Origin: Clostridia bacterium
Lineage (GTDB): Bacteria > Bacillota > Clostridia > Christensenellales > Borkfalkiaceae
NCBI GenBank assembly: GCA_017616695.1
Contig: JAFZXN010000018.1
Coordinates: forward strand, 1-64,000
Direction of reading: 5' to 3'
Length of the DNA: 64,000 nucleotides
Below are positions 51,147 to 60,489 of this stretch, in pieces. The position numbers and the translations under genes were made by a program. Under the pieces are notes generated by a model that did no database searches, had not been told where the DNA came from, and saw nothing but the letters and a program-made list of their open reading frames with translations. How positions within the stretch are numbered: the stretch's first letter is position 1; every line of letters begins with the position of its first letter.

Positions 51147-52016
51147 ATGAAAACAGGTGTTTACGTACCATTGATAACGCCGTTCAAAGAAAACGGAGAA
51201 ATAGACTACGAAGTTTTGGCAAAAGCGACGAAATTCGTGCTCGCAAAGGGTGCTGACGGCATTTATTCTTGCGGCGGCACGAGTGAGTTCAATCTTTTAA
51301 CTACGGAAGAGAGAAAGCGTTGTCTTGAAGTCATCATCGAAAACGCCGGCGGCAAAGAAGTTATCGCGCACGTCGGCTCGCAGTCTACGGCGGAAGCGGT
51401 CGAACTTGCTAAACACGCCGAAAAAGCGGGGGCGAATATGCTTTCGGCAGTCGCGCCTTATTATTTCGGATACACTTTTGCGCAGATAAAAGAGTATTTT
51501 AAAAAGATAGCGTACGCAACGAGTCTTAACTTAATGATATATAACGCGTCGCAGGCACGCACTTACTCTCTGGACGAATTGAGAGAACTTCTTTCCGACG
51601 AGAAGATAACCGCGGTCAAATACACGGGATATAACTTCTATTATCTCGAAAGACTTATTGACGACTATCCCGACAAAAAGTTTTACACGGGTGTGGACGA
51701 GGCGTTTTTGGCGGGCGCGGCGGTAGGCTCGGACGGCGCGATAGGCACGACCTATAACTATTACGCCGACAAGTATATCGAGGCGAGAGCGCTTTTCAAA
51801 CAAGGCAAGAACAAAGAGGCGCTTGAAATAATACATAAATTGAACAAAATAACGGAATGCCTTATCGCCAGGAACAATAACGTTATCGCGGCGACTAAAT
51901 ACGTTATGAGTTTGCAAGGGCTTGATATACTTCCCGTATCGAGAGAGCCTTTCTCACCGCTTACCGAAGCGGATAAAGCGGCGATAAAAGCCGTTTACGA
52001 TAGCGTGAAATTCTGA
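51147..52016 (+). CDS. DapA/NanA-family lyase (dihydrodipicolinate synthase superfamily)
   Basis: This is a 289-residue TIM-barrel class I aldolase or lyase. GADGIYSCGGTSEFNLLTTEERKR corresponds to the GGTGE-type substrate loop, MIYNASQARTYSL to the catalytic Tyr segment, and ITAVKYTGYNF holds the Schiff-base lysine. GGTSEF differs from both DapA (GTTGE) and NanA (GSTGE), so a sugar-acid substrate is likely. The gene starts 97 nt after the aldolase fragment, with AAGGAG 11 nt upstream, and is followed by a BNR-repeat protein. Sialate or 2-keto-3-deoxy-sugar acid cleavage are both possible. Confidence 0.8.
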   Translation: MKTGVYVPLITPFKENGEIDYEVLAKATKFVLAKGADGIYSCGGTSEFNLLTTEERKRCLEVIIENAGGKEVIAHVGSQSTAEAVELAKHAEKAGANMLSAVAPYYFGYTFAQIKEYFKKIAYATSLNLMIYNASQARTYSLDELRELLSDEKITAVKYTGYNFYYLERLIDDYPDKKFYTGVDEAFLAGAAVGSDGAIGTTYNYYADKYIEARALFKQGKNKEALEIIHKLNKITECLIARNNNVIAATKYVMSLQGLDILPVSREPFSPLTEADKAAIKAVYDSVKF

Positions 52017-52040
52017 TTTTTATCTGTAAGGACGTACTTT

Positions 52041-53141
52041 ATGAAAGTCAAAGTTATAGAAAACGGGACCGTTTACGATAATCAGCAGCCTTTCGGATAT
52101 TCTGCGTGGCCGACCTGTACGGTCTTAAACGACGGCGGTATAGCGGTCGTGTTTTCGGGCAACAGGCTCTGGCACGTCTGCCCTTTCGGAAGATTGTATC
52201 TGACTAAATCATACGACGGGGCGAAGACCTGGACTAAAGCCGAGACCATTATAAACACGGTGCTTGACGACCGCGACGGCGGGATATGCGTTTTCGGTGA
52301 GAATAAAGACAAGATATTCGTGTCGAGTTTTACTAACACTGCCGAACTTCAGACAGACATTATCAAAGATATGCGCCCCGACCTTTCGCCGGTAAACGAC
52401 GCGTATTACGATTATCTGTTTTCAAAATACGACAAGGCTGAAGTATACGATAAATACCTCGGCGGAAGTTGCGCCGTAAGCAACGATAACGGCAAAACTT
52501 TTTCCGATTTTGTATTACTGCCCGTACATACGCCGCACGGCCCGTGCGTTGATAAAAACGGCGAATTGATCTTTGTCGGAAAAGCTTTGCAAGACAAAGA
52601 AAAATACGGTGAATACGCCGCGCTCCCAAAAGGTTTTTATATGCTTACGAGCAAAGACGGTATATCGTGGACTGTCAAATCGAAGGTGGTCGACGGCGAT
52701 ATACCCGAATACGAAGGGCTTTCGGAGTCTCACGCCGTGGTCTTGCCGAGCGGGCGAATACTCGTGCAGATAAGATATAACGGAAAGGACAAACACGGTA
52801 TCTGTCAGACTTATTCGGATGACGGCGGCAAAACTTTCGGTGCGTTGCGGTTCGTTATCGAAAAAGGATTTCCGCCGCACCTGAAACTTTTGAAAAACGG
52901 CGCCGTTATGTCGAGTTACGGCTACAGGTTCGACGATATGGGCATAAGGGCGAGGATAAGCAAAGACGGCGGTGACAGTTGGTCGGAGGAGCTGCTTATC
53001 GTCGCTCACTCGAAAAACCCCGACCTCGGCTATCCGACGACCGTCGAACTTACGGACGGCACGTTTTTAACGGTATATTATATGATACCCGAAGGCTGTA
53101 AAAACGCGGGGATATATTATACCAAATGGTGTATAGAGTAG
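52041..53141 (+). CDS. BNR/Asp-box repeat protein (sialidase-like fold)
   Basis: The 366-residue beta-propeller protein has Asp-box motifs of the S-x-D-x-G-x-T-W type: SYDGAKTWTK, SNDNGKTFSD, SDDGGKTFGA and SKDGGDSWSE. It has no signal peptide, unlike secreted sialidases. An Arg-rich catalytic triad cannot be confirmed by eye, so exo-sialidase activity is uncertain; related cytoplasmic propellers act on other sugars. AAGGA precedes the ATG. It lies 24 nt after the DapA/NanA-family gene and clearly belongs to the same unit. Confidence 0.75.
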   Translation: MKVKVIENGTVYDNQQPFGYSAWPTCTVLNDGGIAVVFSGNRLWHVCPFGRLYLTKSYDGAKTWTKAETIINTVLDDRDGGICVFGENKDKIFVSSFTNTAELQTDIIKDMRPDLSPVNDAYYDYLFSKYDKAEVYDKYLGGSCAVSNDNGKTFSDFVLLPVHTPHGPCVDKNGELIFVGKALQDKEKYGEYAALPKGFYMLTSKDGISWTVKSKVVDGDIPEYEGLSESHAVVLPSGRILVQIRYNGKDKHGICQTYSDDGGKTFGALRFVIEKGFPPHLKLLKNGAVMSSYGYRFDDMGIRARISKDGGDSWSEELLIVAHSKNPDLGYPTTVELTDGTFLTVYYMIPEGCKNAGIYYTKWCIE

Positions 53142-53231
53142 CATCGGGCAAAACCCTGAAAAAGTTTCGGAAACAGCGATAAATAAAGCGTAGATTTTAT
53201 TTGCGATATGCCGACGGCAGAAGGACGGACT

Positions 53232-53951
53232 ATGAAAATTATTGATAAATTAAAAGCAAAAAACACCGATCTTTTCGGCGCGAAAGCCGTTACGATAGCC
53301 TTTTTGGGCGACAGCGTAACGCAAGGTTGCTATGAGTGTTATTTTGACGAAAACGGCGTTATACAAACGGTTTTCGACAGTAAAAGCGCATATCCTACGC
53401 GCGTAAAAGAGATATTGAACACCTTATATCCGTCGGCGCAGATAAATATCGTAAACGCCGGCATAAGCGGCGATAACGCGGCAAACGGCAATGTCCGTTT
53501 TGAAAGAGACGTCGCGCCGTACAATCCCGATCTCGTCGTGGTGGCGTTCGGGCTCAACGATTCTTGCAGCGGCAACGATCTTAAAGTTTATACCGACGCA
53601 CTCGAAAGCATTTTCGCAAAAACTAAGGCTATCGGCGCGGAGTGTATATTCCTTTTCCAGAATATGATGGCCACCAAAGTCAGTTGCCACTTAAAAGAAG
53701 ACAGAGAAAAGGAACTTGCCAAAAATTTGGCGGAAGTCCAAAATGGCGGCACGCTCGATAAATATTATTCGGCGGCAAAAGAGACGGCGTTAAAATGCGG
53801 CGTAAGATTCTGCGATATTTATTCCGCCTGGAAAAAGATGGCGGGCGGCGGCGTGGACGTAACGGATATGCTCGCCAACTACTACAATCACCCGAAGCGT
53901 GAGTTTCACTATTACACGGCGTTAAAAGTCGTGGAAAAAATGTTTGAATAA
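53232..53951 (+). CDS. SGNH/GDSL-type esterase
   Basis: The 239-residue SGNH hydrolase has block I IAFLGDSVTQGCY (nucleophile Ser), block II NAGISGDNA, block III VVAFGLNDSC, and a C-terminal MLANYYNHPKREFHYY in the place of the DxxH block, as in a subfamily with an NHP-H signature. The likely role is removal of acetyl or other ester groups from glycans. I chose the ATG at 53232, preceded by AAGGA, over an ATG 24 nt upstream without a ribosome binding site. It has no signal peptide, consistent with its intracellular cluster mates. Confidence 0.85.
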   Translation: MKIIDKLKAKNTDLFGAKAVTIAFLGDSVTQGCYECYFDENGVIQTVFDSKSAYPTRVKEILNTLYPSAQINIVNAGISGDNAANGNVRFERDVAPYNPDLVVVAFGLNDSCSGNDLKVYTDALESIFAKTKAIGAECIFLFQNMMATKVSCHLKEDREKELAKNLAEVQNGGTLDKYYSAAKETALKCGVRFCDIYSAWKKMAGGGVDVTDMLANYYNHPKREFHYYTALKVVEKMFE

Positions 53952-53954
53952 CAC

Positions 53955-53987
53955 AAAAGGTATTACGTTTATAAAAGGTATTACGTT
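53955..53987 (+). repeat. Tandem duplication of the GH1 ribosome binding site
   Basis: AAAAGGTATTACGTT occurs at 53955-53969 and again at 53973-53987, the second copy directly abutting the GH1 start codon. The period is 18 nt. Confidence 0.8.
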
Positions 53988-55307
53988 ATGAGTTTTAAAA
54001 AAGATTTCTTATGGGGAGCGGCTACCGCGGCGCATCAGGTGGAAGGCGCATATCTTGAAGACGGCAAAACGCTTAACGTCTGGGACGCGCTCGTAAACGA
54101 TAAAAGGGTAAAAAACGGCGAAAACGGCAAAGTGGCGTGCGACCATTATCACCGTTTCCGTGAAGACGTGGCGCTGATGAAGGAGATAGGACTCAACAGC
54201 TATCGTTTTTCCGTATCGTGGGCGAGGATAATTCCGAACGCCGACGGAAAGATAAACGAAAAGGGCGTCAGGTTTTATAAAGACCTCGTTACCGAACTCG
54301 TAAATGCCGGTATCGAGCCGCTTTGTACGCTATATCACTGGGATATGCCCATGTGGGCGTACGAACGCGGAGGCTGGAAAAATCCCGAAGTAGTCAAGTA
54401 TTTTTCGGATTATACCGAAGCGGTGGTCGACGCGCTTTCAGATAAGGTGAAATATTGGTTTACCTTTAACGAGCCGCAGTGTTTCGTCGGGTGCGGGCAC
54501 GTCGACGGTTTTCACGCTCCGTTTGAAAAAGTCACGGCATACGAAACGGAGATAATAACGAGAAACGTTATGCTGTCGCACGGCAGCGCGGTCAAAATAA
54601 TAAGAAAATACGCCAAACAAACGCCTTATATCGGGTTTGCGCCGACCGCAAGTCTTAATATGCCGACCAAAGACGGCTCGGTGACCGAAGAAGACGCTTA
54701 CGAGTTCACGTTTGACGCAAAAAGGTTTTCCGTAAGCAGCGCGGCTTGGTGGGCGGATCCTATCGTTTTGGGCAAACGCCCCGACAATATGGGCTTTTTG
54801 AGCGACGACGACCTGAAAGAAATTTGTCAGCCGCTCGATTTTTACGCGTTCAACATTTATACTTTGTTTTATCCGGAATGGGAAAAATACGACGGCGCAA
54901 TGAACTATGCGGGCGCGCCGAAAACGTCCAACGGTTGGCTTATCGTTCCCGATTGCATCTATTGGGCGGCAAAATTCTTTTATAAAAGATACGGGCTTCC
55001 GATACTCTGTTCGGAAAACGGTATCGCCAACGCCGACTTCGTTATGTCAGACGGCAAAGTTCACGACCCACAGAGAGCGGAATATTTAAAAGCGTATTTA
55101 TCGGCTTTACTTAAAGCGTCGGACGAGGGCGTGCCGGTCATAGGCTATCAATATTGGTCGTTAATTGACAATTTCGAGTGGTCGGCGGGCTACGATCCGC
55201 GCTTCGGGCTTGTGTACGTTGACTACAAAACGCAGAAAAGAACGATAAAAGATTCCGCTTATTATTATAAAAAAATAATCGAATCTAATGGTGATATTTT
55301 GATATGA
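53988..55307 (+). CDS. Glycoside hydrolase family 1 (beta-glucosidase type)
   Basis: The 439-residue cytoplasmic enzyme begins with the GH1 signature FLWGAATAAHQVEGAYLEDGKTLNVWD. It has the acid/base Glu162 in FTFNEPQ and the nucleophile Glu343 in LCSENG, followed by VIGYQYWSLIDNFEWSAGYDPRFGLVYVDY. No phosphate-binding feature of 6-phospho-glycosidases is evident, so an unphosphorylated beta-glucoside is the likely substrate. The DUF4091 gene overlaps its stop by 4 nt (ATGA). The upstream ribosome binding site is duplicated in tandem. Confidence 0.95.
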   Translation: MSFKKDFLWGAATAAHQVEGAYLEDGKTLNVWDALVNDKRVKNGENGKVACDHYHRFREDVALMKEIGLNSYRFSVSWARIIPNADGKINEKGVRFYKDLVTELVNAGIEPLCTLYHWDMPMWAYERGGWKNPEVVKYFSDYTEAVVDALSDKVKYWFTFNEPQCFVGCGHVDGFHAPFEKVTAYETEIITRNVMLSHGSAVKIIRKYAKQTPYIGFAPTASLNMPTKDGSVTEEDAYEFTFDAKRFSVSSAAWWADPIVLGKRPDNMGFLSDDDLKEICQPLDFYAFNIYTLFYPEWEKYDGAMNYAGAPKTSNGWLIVPDCIYWAAKFFYKRYGLPILCSENGIANADFVMSDGKVHDPQRAEYLKAYLSALLKASDEGVPVIGYQYWSLIDNFEWSAGYDPRFGLVYVDYKTQKRTIKDSAYYYKKIIESNGDILI

Positions 55308-56953
55308 ACGATTTAATAAGGCTCAAAGAGTTCAAAATAATGACTATAAGTAGTCTGGAAAAACTTTTGCCGGATAAAACTCCCGAATTAGCGGAAACGG
55401 AAAATACCTGTTTTACCAACGAGGTTTTTAATTATCAAATCGCATATTATTCAGATAATCTTTTGATGCTTCAGGATTGTCGTTGGGAGATAGTCAGCGA
55501 TATTGTTTCCTTCATAAAGATAAGACCTGTAAAACTTATTCCTTGTACGACGCCCGTTTTTGAAGATGCGGACGACTATTATCTTGTAAAAAAGCCTGCG
55601 CTTATCCCCGAACTGCTTGTAGAAGAAAATGCATTTCATCCCGGTTGTAAGATATGGCAGTCTTTATTTGTGACAATTAAAGGCGATCTGCCTGTTGGTA
55701 AGCACGAGATAATTGTAAAGTTAAAAGACGAAACGGGAAATGAACTTGGCAGTTGTACATATAATTTGACCGTGCTCGATGGCGTATTGCCTGAAACGGA
55801 ATTAAAATATACGCGTTGGTTCCATTATGACAGTTTGTCGTCATATTATGGCGTCGATGTGTTTTCCGATGATTATATGACGATAATGTCAAATTATATC
55901 AAAAATGCTGTCGCGCACGGGATAAATATGTTATATGTCCCGCTTTTTACAAGCCCGACCAATACGCGAATAGGCAGAGAAAGGCTAACGGTCCAACTTA
56001 TTGACGTTACTTATGAAAACGGCGTTTACAGTTTCGATTTTTCAAGATTAAAAGAGTTTTTGCGGTTGTTGCTTGACCTTGGAGTGCGTTATTTTGAGTT
56101 CAGTCATTTATATACGCAATGGGGCGCGGCAGCCGCACCAAAGATAATCGTAAAAGAAAATGGGCAAATTATTAAAAAATTCGGGTGGGATACACCTGCG
56201 CTTGGGAAAGAATATAAAAAATTTATATCGTCATTTTTACCGGCACTTATTGATTTTCTCAAAGAAAACGGTTATAACGAAAATATGTGTTTCTTCCATA
56301 TTTCCGACGAACCGAGCGAAAATACGTTGGAACACTATCTTGAGATAAACCGCTTTATAAAGCCTATGCTCGGTCCATATAAGGTCATGGACGCGCTGTC
56401 TGATTTTGACTTTTATAAAATCGGAGCGGTAGACATCCCCGTTGTAACGACCGACCATATCAAACCGTTTATTGACGCAGGCGTTGAAGAAATGATGGTC
56501 TACTATTGTTGTTCACAGGGCCATAGCGGACTTTCAAACAGTTTTATTGCAATGCCTCTTTTCAGAACGAGGGTTTTGGGAATACAATTATACACCGTTG
56601 ACAGTAAGGGATTGTTGCAGTGGGGATACAATTATTATAATTCGGCGCTTTCCGAAGAGTTTATTGATCCGTTTTTTGTTACAGACGCGTGCGGAAACTT
56701 TCAAAGCGGTGACAGTTTTATTGTTTATCCAGATAAAAATGGCAAACCGCTCGATTCGATAAGACACGAAGTATTATTTGACGCATTGCAGGACTATGCC
56801 GCGTTAAAACTTCTCGAAAAAAAGATCGGCAGGGATAACGTGCTTGGATTTATATACGGTTTCGGCGTTAAACCAAACTTTTCCGATTATCCGAAAAATG
56901 CCGGTTGGCTTATAGAATTCAGAAAAGAACTGAACGATCTCATAGTTGATTAA
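55304..56953 (+). CDS. DUF4091-domain putative glycoside hydrolase
   Basis: The 549-residue protein has an N-terminal beta-rich domain (to about 165), then a TIM-barrel-like region. The tail matches DUF4091: GLLQWGYNYYNSALSEEFIDPFF, GDSFIVYPDKNGKPLDSIRHEVLFDALQDYAALKLL. The HISDEPSE segment (about residues 345-352) is a good candidate for the catalytic carboxylates. Specificity is unknown. It lacks a signal peptide. It overlaps the GH1 stop by 4 nt. The DNA looks more A+T-rich than its neighbours, so it may have been acquired separately. Confidence 0.8.
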   Translation: MNDLIRLKEFKIMTISSLEKLLPDKTPELAETENTCFTNEVFNYQIAYYSDNLLMLQDCRWEIVSDIVSFIKIRPVKLIPCTTPVFEDADDYYLVKKPALIPELLVEENAFHPGCKIWQSLFVTIKGDLPVGKHEIIVKLKDETGNELGSCTYNLTVLDGVLPETELKYTRWFHYDSLSSYYGVDVFSDDYMTIMSNYIKNAVAHGINMLYVPLFTSPTNTRIGRERLTVQLIDVTYENGVYSFDFSRLKEFLRLLLDLGVRYFEFSHLYTQWGAAAAPKIIVKENGQIIKKFGWDTPALGKEYKKFISSFLPALIDFLKENGYNENMCFFHISDEPSENTLEHYLEINRFIKPMLGPYKVMDALSDFDFYKIGAVDIPVVTTDHIKPFIDAGVEEMMVYYCCSQGHSGLSNSFIAMPLFRTRVLGIQLYTVDSKGLLQWGYNYYNSALSEEFIDPFFVTDACGNFQSGDSFIVYPDKNGKPLDSIRHEVLFDALQDYAALKLLEKKIGRDNVLGFIYGFGVKPNFSDYPKNAGWLIEFRKELNDLIVD

Positions 56954-57022
56954 TAATCGTTTCCGACGTATAGTCAGGATAATTGACCGATTTGTTATTT
57001 CATTTGATTTGATTGTATTTAT

Positions 57023-58240
57023 ATGGACGAAAAATATATAAAAAGTAATTATATAAAGCACTTTACCGTAAGCACTTTAAACAGGGTGGCGACCATGCTT
57101 TCTTCCGGTGCGATAGTGCAGACTTTATTGGCATATTTCGGCGTGGCTTTCGAGCGCGTGGAAATATATACTTCCATAACCCTTATCGTACAAGTCATCA
57201 GTATGTTCGTTTGTACGGTCATAGCCGATAAATTCCGTAATCTTAAGATAGTCATATCCGTTTGTACGTTTATATTACCGACTATCTTCATATCGCTGCT
57301 TCTTCCTTCCGTCGGCGCCTTGAGCGATACAGAACTTATTTATACCGTCATTCTTATCGGCAGCGTTATCTGCAATCTGGCGCTCGGGGTATATAACGTT
57401 TTGTGTTATAAACTGCCTTATCAGATATACCCGATAAAAAACTACGGAAAGGTGACGTCAATCGAAGGTATCTTTGCGTACGGCGTCAGCGTGGGCAGTT
57501 CGTTCCTTCTGTCGTTATTCGTCGGTTTATACGATTACCGTCTGGTCATGAGTATCGCTTTTTCCATCGGCTCGGTTATCTGGATAATATGCGCCGTGAT
57601 AGTCGCTTCATATAAAATTATCGATTTCGGCGACCGCACGGAAGAACGAGACGATAAGGATGTGGGCATAAAAGAGTTTCTGACTCACCCGATGTTTATA
57701 AAAACTATGCTTCCGACTTTTGTCAGGGGAATAGGCACGGGGATTTTCGGGCTTGTGGTCACTCTGGGGTTAAGACAAGAAATATTGAATACCGAAACGG
57801 CGACGTACACGACGTTTATTACGAGTTCATCTGCTGTATTAGGAAGTCTTTTATATCTGTTTGTCGAAAGAAGAATGCGTCACAACGTCGCAATAATAAT
57901 TTTCGGAACGCTGACGGGGTTGTTTATTCCTTTTATCGTGGTCGGGAACAATCTTATAATGTTCTACGTTTTCTATTTTTTGGCGAATGCCGCGATAACC
58001 GCGGCGAGCATAGCGCATCCCGTTCTCGTTACCGAAACAATAGATTACAAAATGATGGGCAGATATACTGCCTGGAGAATGCTGGTCATGACTTTCGGAC
58101 AATCGCTGCCGGGATTTTTTATCGGCGCATTATACGACGTTATCGGCGCGCCGGGTGTATTGACGGTCGGCGGTGCGTTATCGTTTACAGCGTATTTATG
58201 GCTCGGTCTGGTTATGAAAAGAAAAGAGGCGGCGGCATAA
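57023..58240 (+). CDS. MFS transporter, sugar/glycoside import candidate
   Basis: The 405-residue protein has about twelve hydrophobic helices over its full length and a central hydrophilic loop near residues 200-215 (DFGDRTEERDDKDVG). The pattern fits the major facilitator superfamily, possibly the GPH-like sugar:cation symporters. It is the only transporter in the 50-64 kb cluster, so it probably brings in the glycosides that the cytoplasmic enzymes around it degrade (inference from context). No clear ribosome binding site is seen before the ATG. Confidence 0.8.
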   Translation: MDEKYIKSNYIKHFTVSTLNRVATMLSSGAIVQTLLAYFGVAFERVEIYTSITLIVQVISMFVCTVIADKFRNLKIVISVCTFILPTIFISLLLPSVGALSDTELIYTVILIGSVICNLALGVYNVLCYKLPYQIYPIKNYGKVTSIEGIFAYGVSVGSSFLLSLFVGLYDYRLVMSIAFSIGSVIWIICAVIVASYKIIDFGDRTEERDDKDVGIKEFLTHPMFIKTMLPTFVRGIGTGIFGLVVTLGLRQEILNTETATYTTFITSSSAVLGSLLYLFVERRMRHNVAIIIFGTLTGLFIPFIVVGNNLIMFYVFYFLANAAITAASIAHPVLVTETIDYKMMGRYTAWRMLVMTFGQSLPGFFIGALYDVIGAPGVLTVGGALSFTAYLWLGLVMKRKEAAA

Positions 58241-58271
58241 AATTTTTAAGTAATTATCGGGGTTTTTCAGG

Positions 58272-60488
58272 ATGAAAAAATCGTGCGTACGGGTAGAAGG
58301 AATAAACGGGAATAAAAACGTAAACGTTTTGTTTGTCGACAAGATAGTTTCTTTAAATAACGCAGATACGGTGTTTAAAATTATCGCCGCAGACGTATAC
58401 AAATTCTTTATTAACGGCAAAAGCGTATTTACGGGGCCGTCGAGAACGGCTAAAGGCTACTGCGTTGAAAACGAGTTTTCCTATCCGTTAAAACAAGGCG
58501 AAAACACTATAGCCGTTTTGGTATCTTCTTACGGCGTCGCGTCCTATTACGTTATCAAAAAAGAGCCTTTTTTCGCGATATCGTTTAGCGTTGACAAAAA
58601 AGAATATACTGAAAACGATTTTTCCGCTTACGAGCTAAAAGAGAGGATAAGAAACGTTCAAAGGTTCAGTTTCCAGCGCGGTTTTGCGGAAATATATAAA
58701 CAGGACGAGTCGTTTGAGCGGCTCATAGAAGACTATTACGAAAAAGGGGCGAAGTTGCGCCTCAAAAAAACGACGAGTCCCGAGGTCATTGAAGAGATAG
58801 TGCCAATCAGCGTACTCGAGCGCAGCGTGACGGGCAAAAGGATATCGCAAGGCGAGTTTTATCCCGACGAGAACAAAAACGTCTGGGAAGACAGGTCCGT
58901 AACCAAGGTCGGAGACGATTTTGAAGGATATACCCACAAAGAATTGTACGAATGTCTGACCGATAAAGTCTGTAAGTTTTCCTATAATAAAACGGCTCCT
59001 TTTGAAAATTTTTGCGGCGGTAAATATGCCGTTTACGACTTCGGGCGTAACGTAAGCGGTTTTATCAGGTTAAAGCTTTCCGTAAAAAACGATGCGGACA
59101 TTTACGTTATTTTCGACGAAATGTTAAGCGACGGCGTAGTCGACCCCGTGCGGAATTTTTGCTGTAACGTCATCAAATGGTCGTTAAAAACGGGCGACTA
59201 CGTTTGCGAGGCGTTCGAAATAAACACTTTGAAATATCTTCAGATAATATCTGATGGCGGAGAGTTTTCGGTCGGTAAAGCCGAAGTCGTACTCGTCGAA
59301 AATCCGTCGGCGTATTCGCTCGGGATCCAAACGGACGATAAAACGGTCAACGCCATATTAGAAGCGGCGGCAAACACGCTTGCGCAAAACTCTTTCGACT
59401 TACTTATGGATTGTCCGTCCCGTGAGCGCGCGGGGTGGATAAACGATATGTATTATTCTTCGCGGGCGTATAAATTGCTATCGGGTAAAGACGACGCTGT
59501 GAACGCGTCTTTACTTAATTATATACTTTGCGAAAAGATACCCGCCGTACCCGAAGGCATGATACCTATGTGCTATCCGTCCGACCATATCGACGGGCAG
59601 TATATTCCCAACAACGCTTTATGGTACGTTCTCGACCTGACCGATAACCTGAGTTCTTCGTTCTTCGACAATTACAGGGATAAAGCTTTGCGTCAGATCG
59701 ACGACGTTTTCGCTTATTTTGAAAAATTCGAGAACGAATACTCTCTTTTGGAAGACCTCGAAGGCTGGGTGTTCGTCGAGTGGTCCAAAGCCAACGACCC
59801 CGAATTTATCAAAGGCGTAAACTTCCCGTCCAATATGCTTTATTATAAGGCTTTAAAGGCGGCGGGCGAATATCTCGGAAGAAGCGATTATCTTAATAAA
59901 GCAAAAAAAATAAAAGAAGCGATATTATCGCTGTCGTTTAACGGCGAGTTTTTCGAGGATAACAGAATAAGAGTTGATAAAAAACTTGTAAGGACGGGCA
60001 ATATCAGCGAAGCATGCCAATATTTCGCCTTTTTCTCGGGCGTTGCCGACGTAAAAACTCACGAACGCTTATACTGTAATCTTCGTGATAATTTCGGCGT
60101 ATACAGGGATTTAAAGGCCGTATATCCCGATATAGACAAAGCAAATATCATAACGGGGCTGTTGATGAGGCTCGATCTGTTAAACGAACAAGGCGAGTTT
60201 GACAAAGTCATCTCCGAAACGAAAGAGATATTCGGCGGTATGGCAAAAAAGACTTCCACGCTTTGGGAACACACGGGCGCTTACGCAAGTTGCAACCACT
60301 GTATCGCGGCTTATTCGGCGGTCATTTTGTTAAGGAGTCTTTTGGGCGTCGTCGGCGTAAAAGACGGCGATTTGGGGTTGACCGATAATTACAGTAAGTC
60401 GTGCGACTGTTCGGCGACCTTCGATTTCGGTAGCGGAAAAGTATGTTTGGAAAAGAAAAACGGAAAGCGTTCGTTAAAGGAGACGTAA
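58272..60488 (+). CDS. Glycoside hydrolase family 78-like alpha-L-rhamnosidase
   Basis: The 738-residue protein has N-terminal beta-sandwich regions (KFFINGKSVFTGPSRTAKGYCVENEFSYPLKQGENTIAVLV) and a GH78 linker (YDFGRNVSGFIRLKL...YVIFDEML). The (alpha/alpha)6 catalytic domain carries the conserved LMDCPSRERAGWINDMYYSS motif, acidic residues at EDLEGWVFVEWSKAND, and LWEHTGAYASCNHCIAAYSAV. Family enzymes release alpha-L-rhamnose. There is no signal peptide, so it acts inside the cell. It ends one base before the next GH3 start (TTG). Confidence 0.88.
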   Translation: MKKSCVRVEGINGNKNVNVLFVDKIVSLNNADTVFKIIAADVYKFFINGKSVFTGPSRTAKGYCVENEFSYPLKQGENTIAVLVSSYGVASYYVIKKEPFFAISFSVDKKEYTENDFSAYELKERIRNVQRFSFQRGFAEIYKQDESFERLIEDYYEKGAKLRLKKTTSPEVIEEIVPISVLERSVTGKRISQGEFYPDENKNVWEDRSVTKVGDDFEGYTHKELYECLTDKVCKFSYNKTAPFENFCGGKYAVYDFGRNVSGFIRLKLSVKNDADIYVIFDEMLSDGVVDPVRNFCCNVIKWSLKTGDYVCEAFEINTLKYLQIISDGGEFSVGKAEVVLVENPSAYSLGIQTDDKTVNAILEAAANTLAQNSFDLLMDCPSRERAGWINDMYYSSRAYKLLSGKDDAVNASLLNYILCEKIPAVPEGMIPMCYPSDHIDGQYIPNNALWYVLDLTDNLSSSFFDNYRDKALRQIDDVFAYFEKFENEYSLLEDLEGWVFVEWSKANDPEFIKGVNFPSNMLYYKALKAAGEYLGRSDYLNKAKKIKEAILSLSFNGEFFEDNRIRVDKKLVRTGNISEACQYFAFFSGVADVKTHERLYCNLRDNFGVYRDLKAVYPDIDKANIITGLLMRLDLLNEQGEFDKVISETKEIFGGMAKKTSTLWEHTGAYASCNHCIAAYSAVILLRSLLGVVGVKDGDLGLTDNYSKSCDCSATFDFGSGKVCLEKKNGKRSLKET

Positions 60489-60489
60489 A

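Noticed and set aside
51147..53141. A complete sialic-acid utilisation operon
   Set aside because: nanE, nanK and a sialate transporter are missing, the lyase loop is atypical, and the propeller lacks a signal peptide.
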